7,504 bases of DNA, taken from the NCBI GenBank assembly GCA_964472545.1, contig CAYYNP010000408.1, positions 1 to 7,504 of the forward strand, given 5' to 3'. Position 1 is the stretch's first letter, and every line of letters begins with the position of its first letter. This DNA comes from CAYYNP01 sp964472545 (GTDB lineage Bacteria > Planctomycetota > Planctomycetia > Pirellulales > Thermoguttaceae). The position numbers were made by a program, and so were the translations under genes. The notes beneath the pieces are model-generated. The model was not told where the DNA came from, searched no databases, and saw only the letters and a program-made list of their open reading frames with translations. This document shows positions 5,538 to 7,504 of this stretch, one piece after another.

Positions 5538-7433
5538 ATGCGATCGAGGATCATCCCGTTTTCGTCCGTTATCTCTCTCGCCGCGTTGACAGTGGCGTGC
5601 CTGGCCCCAATGCCCGGTATGGCCCAGGTCGTCGTTCCCGAGGCCGAGCCCAGTGTGATTGCCGTCGCGCCCAAAGCGGAAGACGCGGCATTGCAGCCGG
5701 TTCCCGACCCGTTGGGTGCCGACCCGGCGGACTTGGGGCCCGTGGAGATCGAGGTCGCCAGCTTCAAAGGGGTGACGCCGGGACAGAGCACGGCCGAGGA
5801 AGTGGAAGCCTCTTGGGGCGCACCAAAGCAAGTCCAACGACGCGACGACACGCTCATGCAACTCTACGCGGTGGAGCCGTTCGATCGCGTCGAGGTGCGG
5901 TACTTCCGCAATACGATCTCCTCGATCGTGGTGCGTTTTCAAGAGCCGTTTCCCGTCAATCCGGTGGCCCAACAACTCGGCATGGCCAACGTCCGCCCGG
6001 TGCTGGTCTCCGACGAGTTGGGGGCGATCCTCGGTCAAGCCTATCCCGAACGCGGAGTTCTGTTTTCGTTCGCCCCGAGTTCCGCCGACGACAACGGAGC
6101 GAGGAAGGTCAGCGAGATCATCCTCGAACCGATCACCGCCGATCCGTTCGTACTGCGGGCCGAGACGAATCTCGACTCGAACTACCGTGCATGCCGCATG
6201 GACCTGGAACAGGCGATCGAACTGCAGCCGAGCAACGCCCGGGCCCATTGGCTGCTCTGCCGCGCGTTGACCGCGATGGGCGAATTCGACAAGGCCGTGG
6301 CCGCCGGCGGCAAGGCCGTGAAGCTTCGGCCCAGCGATCCGCAGTATCGCGTTACCCGGGCGCAGATTCTTGGCCAGTCGGGCAAGTTGGAGGAGGCGAT
6401 CCAAGAGGCGAAGCAGGCGGTTGCCTTGGGCGAAAAGCGGCCGCACATCAAGGCGCGGGCTTTGTGTCTGGCCGGCGACCTGATGGCCTCGGGGCCCAAG
6501 CCGGACTACGGTCAAGCGATCCAGCACCACATGGAAGCCGTGATTACCGCGGAGCCGTTGGCCGCCAGCCGCCATCCGGCCATCCGCCGCGCGGCCAAGG
6601 AGGCGCTGATCGACGCGCACCTCGGGGCGGCCTACGACGTCGCGTGGGGCAAATGGCAGCAGAAGGAACGGTCCGTCAACCGATGGCTCGACGGCGCCAA
6701 GGACTGGGCCGACGATCTGGTGGCCAACGATCAAGGCAGCCGGAAGTATCGTTTCCGCGTGGGCACCCGAGGCCTGGCCGCCTGTGTGGGCATGCGTGGC
6801 GCACTCGACCCGCGGCCCTGGGCCGAAGAAGTAATCCGCGTGGGCGAGGCCTTGATTGCCGCGTCGGAGGACCCCTTCCGCAAGGCTCAATTGCAGTGGG
6901 ATCTGGGCATGGCGCTCTACGACGCGCTGCAAATCTATCAGATGCGCAACGAGCACGACACGGCGCTGAAATTCGGCGAACTGGCCATTGAGTACCTGGA
7001 GAAGGGCAACCGGCAGCGGCTCTCGGCCACCAGCAACTACCTGCTCGGGCGGCTCTACTTCCGCCTGGGGGCCATCCATGCCATTCGCGACGAGAACCAC
7101 CGCGTCGCCATCACCTGGTTCGATAAAGCCGTCCCCCTGCTGAAGAAGCCGATTCCGCAAGAGGCCCGCGCCGATCTGGGCAGGCACGGAGAGGCCTTCG
7201 TCAGCATGGCCGTTTCCTACTGGCAGTCCGGCCAGCGCGACAAGGCCGTCGATCTGACGCACACCGGCGTGAAACTGATGGAAGAAGCCGTCAAACAGGG
7301 ACTGCTCACCGCCGAAGCCTTGGCCGTGCCCTACAACAACCTCGCCTCGATGCTGCGGCATTTGGGTGAGGACGACGAGGCCGACGGCTTTCAGGAAATG
7401 GCCGAACGGGTCACGCGGTCGAAGGCCCGATAG
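5538..7433 (+). CDS. exported TPR protein with a BamE/SmpA-like N-terminal segment
   Basis: A 631-residue protein of unknown specific role. The N-terminus, MRSRIIPF then a hydrophobic run ending PMPGMA-QV, is a Sec signal peptide. After an Ala/Pro/Glu-rich linker, residues about 76-190 begin F-K-G-V-T-P-G82 ... E-V-E-A-S-W-G94-A-P96, then a beta-rich stretch. The G...EV...(W/L)G-x-P pattern resembles the BamE/SmpA/OmlA fold, suggested but not proven. Residues about 205-295 hold two clear TPRs (LEQAIELQPSNARAHWLL; GEFDKAVAAGGKAVKLRPSD). A helical middle contains WGKWQQKERSVNRWLDGAKDW. Further TPR-type helices at about 499-631 include YLLGRLYFRLGAIHA and YNNLASMLRHLGEDDEA. TPRs bind proteins, so a periplasmic scaffold role is the safest inference. 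It lies 321 bp after the thioredoxin-fold gene, with a repeat array between; separate transcription is likely. Confidence 0.88.
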   Translation: MRSRIIPFSSVISLAALTVACLAPMPGMAQVVVPEAEPSVIAVAPKAEDAALQPVPDPLGADPADLGPVEIEVASFKGVTPGQSTAEEVEASWGAPKQVQRRDDTLMQLYAVEPFDRVEVRYFRNTISSIVVRFQEPFPVNPVAQQLGMANVRPVLVSDELGAILGQAYPERGVLFSFAPSSADDNGARKVSEIILEPITADPFVLRAETNLDSNYRACRMDLEQAIELQPSNARAHWLLCRALTAMGEFDKAVAAGGKAVKLRPSDPQYRVTRAQILGQSGKLEEAIQEAKQAVALGEKRPHIKARALCLAGDLMASGPKPDYGQAIQHHMEAVITAEPLAASRHPAIRRAAKEALIDAHLGAAYDVAWGKWQQKERSVNRWLDGAKDWADDLVANDQGSRKYRFRVGTRGLAACVGMRGALDPRPWAEEVIRVGEALIAASEDPFRKAQLQWDLGMALYDALQIYQMRNEHDTALKFGELAIEYLEKGNRQRLSATSNYLLGRLYFRLGAIHAIRDENHRVAITWFDKAVPLLKKPIPQEARADLGRHGEAFVSMAVSYWQSGQRDKAVDLTHTGVKLMEEAVKQGLLTAEALAVPYNNLASMLRHLGEDDEADGFQEMAERVTRSKAR

Positions 7434-7436
7434 GCG

Positions 7437-7464
7437 GCAACGAGAAGGGGGCAACGAAAAGGGG
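7437..7464. repeat. two tandem 14-bp repeats after the TPR gene
   Basis: GCAACGAGAAGGGG (7437-7450) and GCAACGAAAAGGGG (7451-7464) differ at one base and lie 3 bp after the stop codon. The second copy runs directly into the GGGGACAGG element. Confidence 0.8.
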
Positions 7465-7504
7465 ACAGGTCCAATTTGTGCGAAGCACCCTTCGGGCCGT
7501 TCCG
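7457..7504. repeat. start of a probable dispersed GGGGACAGG-type repeat element (cut by window end)
   Basis: AAAAGGGGACAGGTCC followed by AATTTGTG resembles short dispersed repeats that I recall from planctomycete and other environmental genomes, often near IS200-like (REP-associated) transposases. That link is from memory, not shown here. A perfect hairpin follows: CGAAG (7481-7485), CACC, CTTCG (7490-7494). The element runs off the window, so its extent and any transposase cannot be judged. Confidence 0.4.

Noticed and set aside
5373..7454. 693-codon open frame on the - strand covering the whole TPR gene
   Set aside because: It is an exact antisense shadow of a gene that has a signal peptide, TPR motifs and a consensus ribosome site. 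High-GC codon use leaves the complement open. Its own translation is low-complexity in Arg/Gly/His with no recognisable domain.

Overview
The window looks like chromosome from a high-GC planctomycete, most likely of the Pirellulales. This is inferred from three things: the class I ketol-acid reductoisomerase has the planctomycete style of loop, there are two large exported proteins of a type common in that phylum (a thioredoxin-fold protein with no active-site cysteines, and a TPR protein), and the spacers are full of short tandem and palindromic repeats. No taxonomic marker such as rRNA is present, so the placement is provisional.

Layout. Positions 1-202 hold six 17-bp tandem repeats ending in a perfect hairpin, then a good sigma70-like promoter. 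Next come two branched-chain amino acid genes on the + strand: ilvN (203-688, regulatory subunit of acetohydroxyacid synthase) and ilvC (799-1806, ketol-acid reductoisomerase). They are separated by a 110-bp spacer with its own small repeats. ilvB is not between or just upstream of them within the window. A cluster of palindromic repeats (1837-2004) separates ilvC from a convergent gene on the - strand (2031-2969). That gene encodes a lipoprotein with a DUF4105/Lnb-N-type domain. A 342-bp divergent intergenic region follows.

The second half carries two exported proteins on the + strand. The first (3312-5216) has a signal peptide, three EF-hand/dockerin-like aspartate loops, an uncharacterised middle, a TPR-like helical stretch and a C-terminal TlpA/ResA-like thioredoxin fold whose CxxC is replaced by SxxA. 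The second (5538-7433) has a signal peptide, a segment resembling the BamE/SmpA fold, and TPR-type helices to the end. Between them lies an array of eight 15-bp repeats ending in a T-run. The window ends in two 14-bp repeats and the start of what looks like a dispersed GGGGACAGG-type element.

How the genes fit together. IlvN and IlvC act in consecutive steps of valine/isoleucine synthesis: IlvN gives valine feedback on the first step, and IlvC catalyses the second. The other three proteins are predicted to work outside the cytoplasm. Nothing visible ties them to the amino acid genes or shows that they form one system. I see no convincing undescribed multi-gene system here. The best leads are the acidic cofactor loop of IlvC, the calcium-loop/redox-dead thioredoxin protein, the DUF4105 lipoprotein, and the palindrome-bearing repeat arrays.
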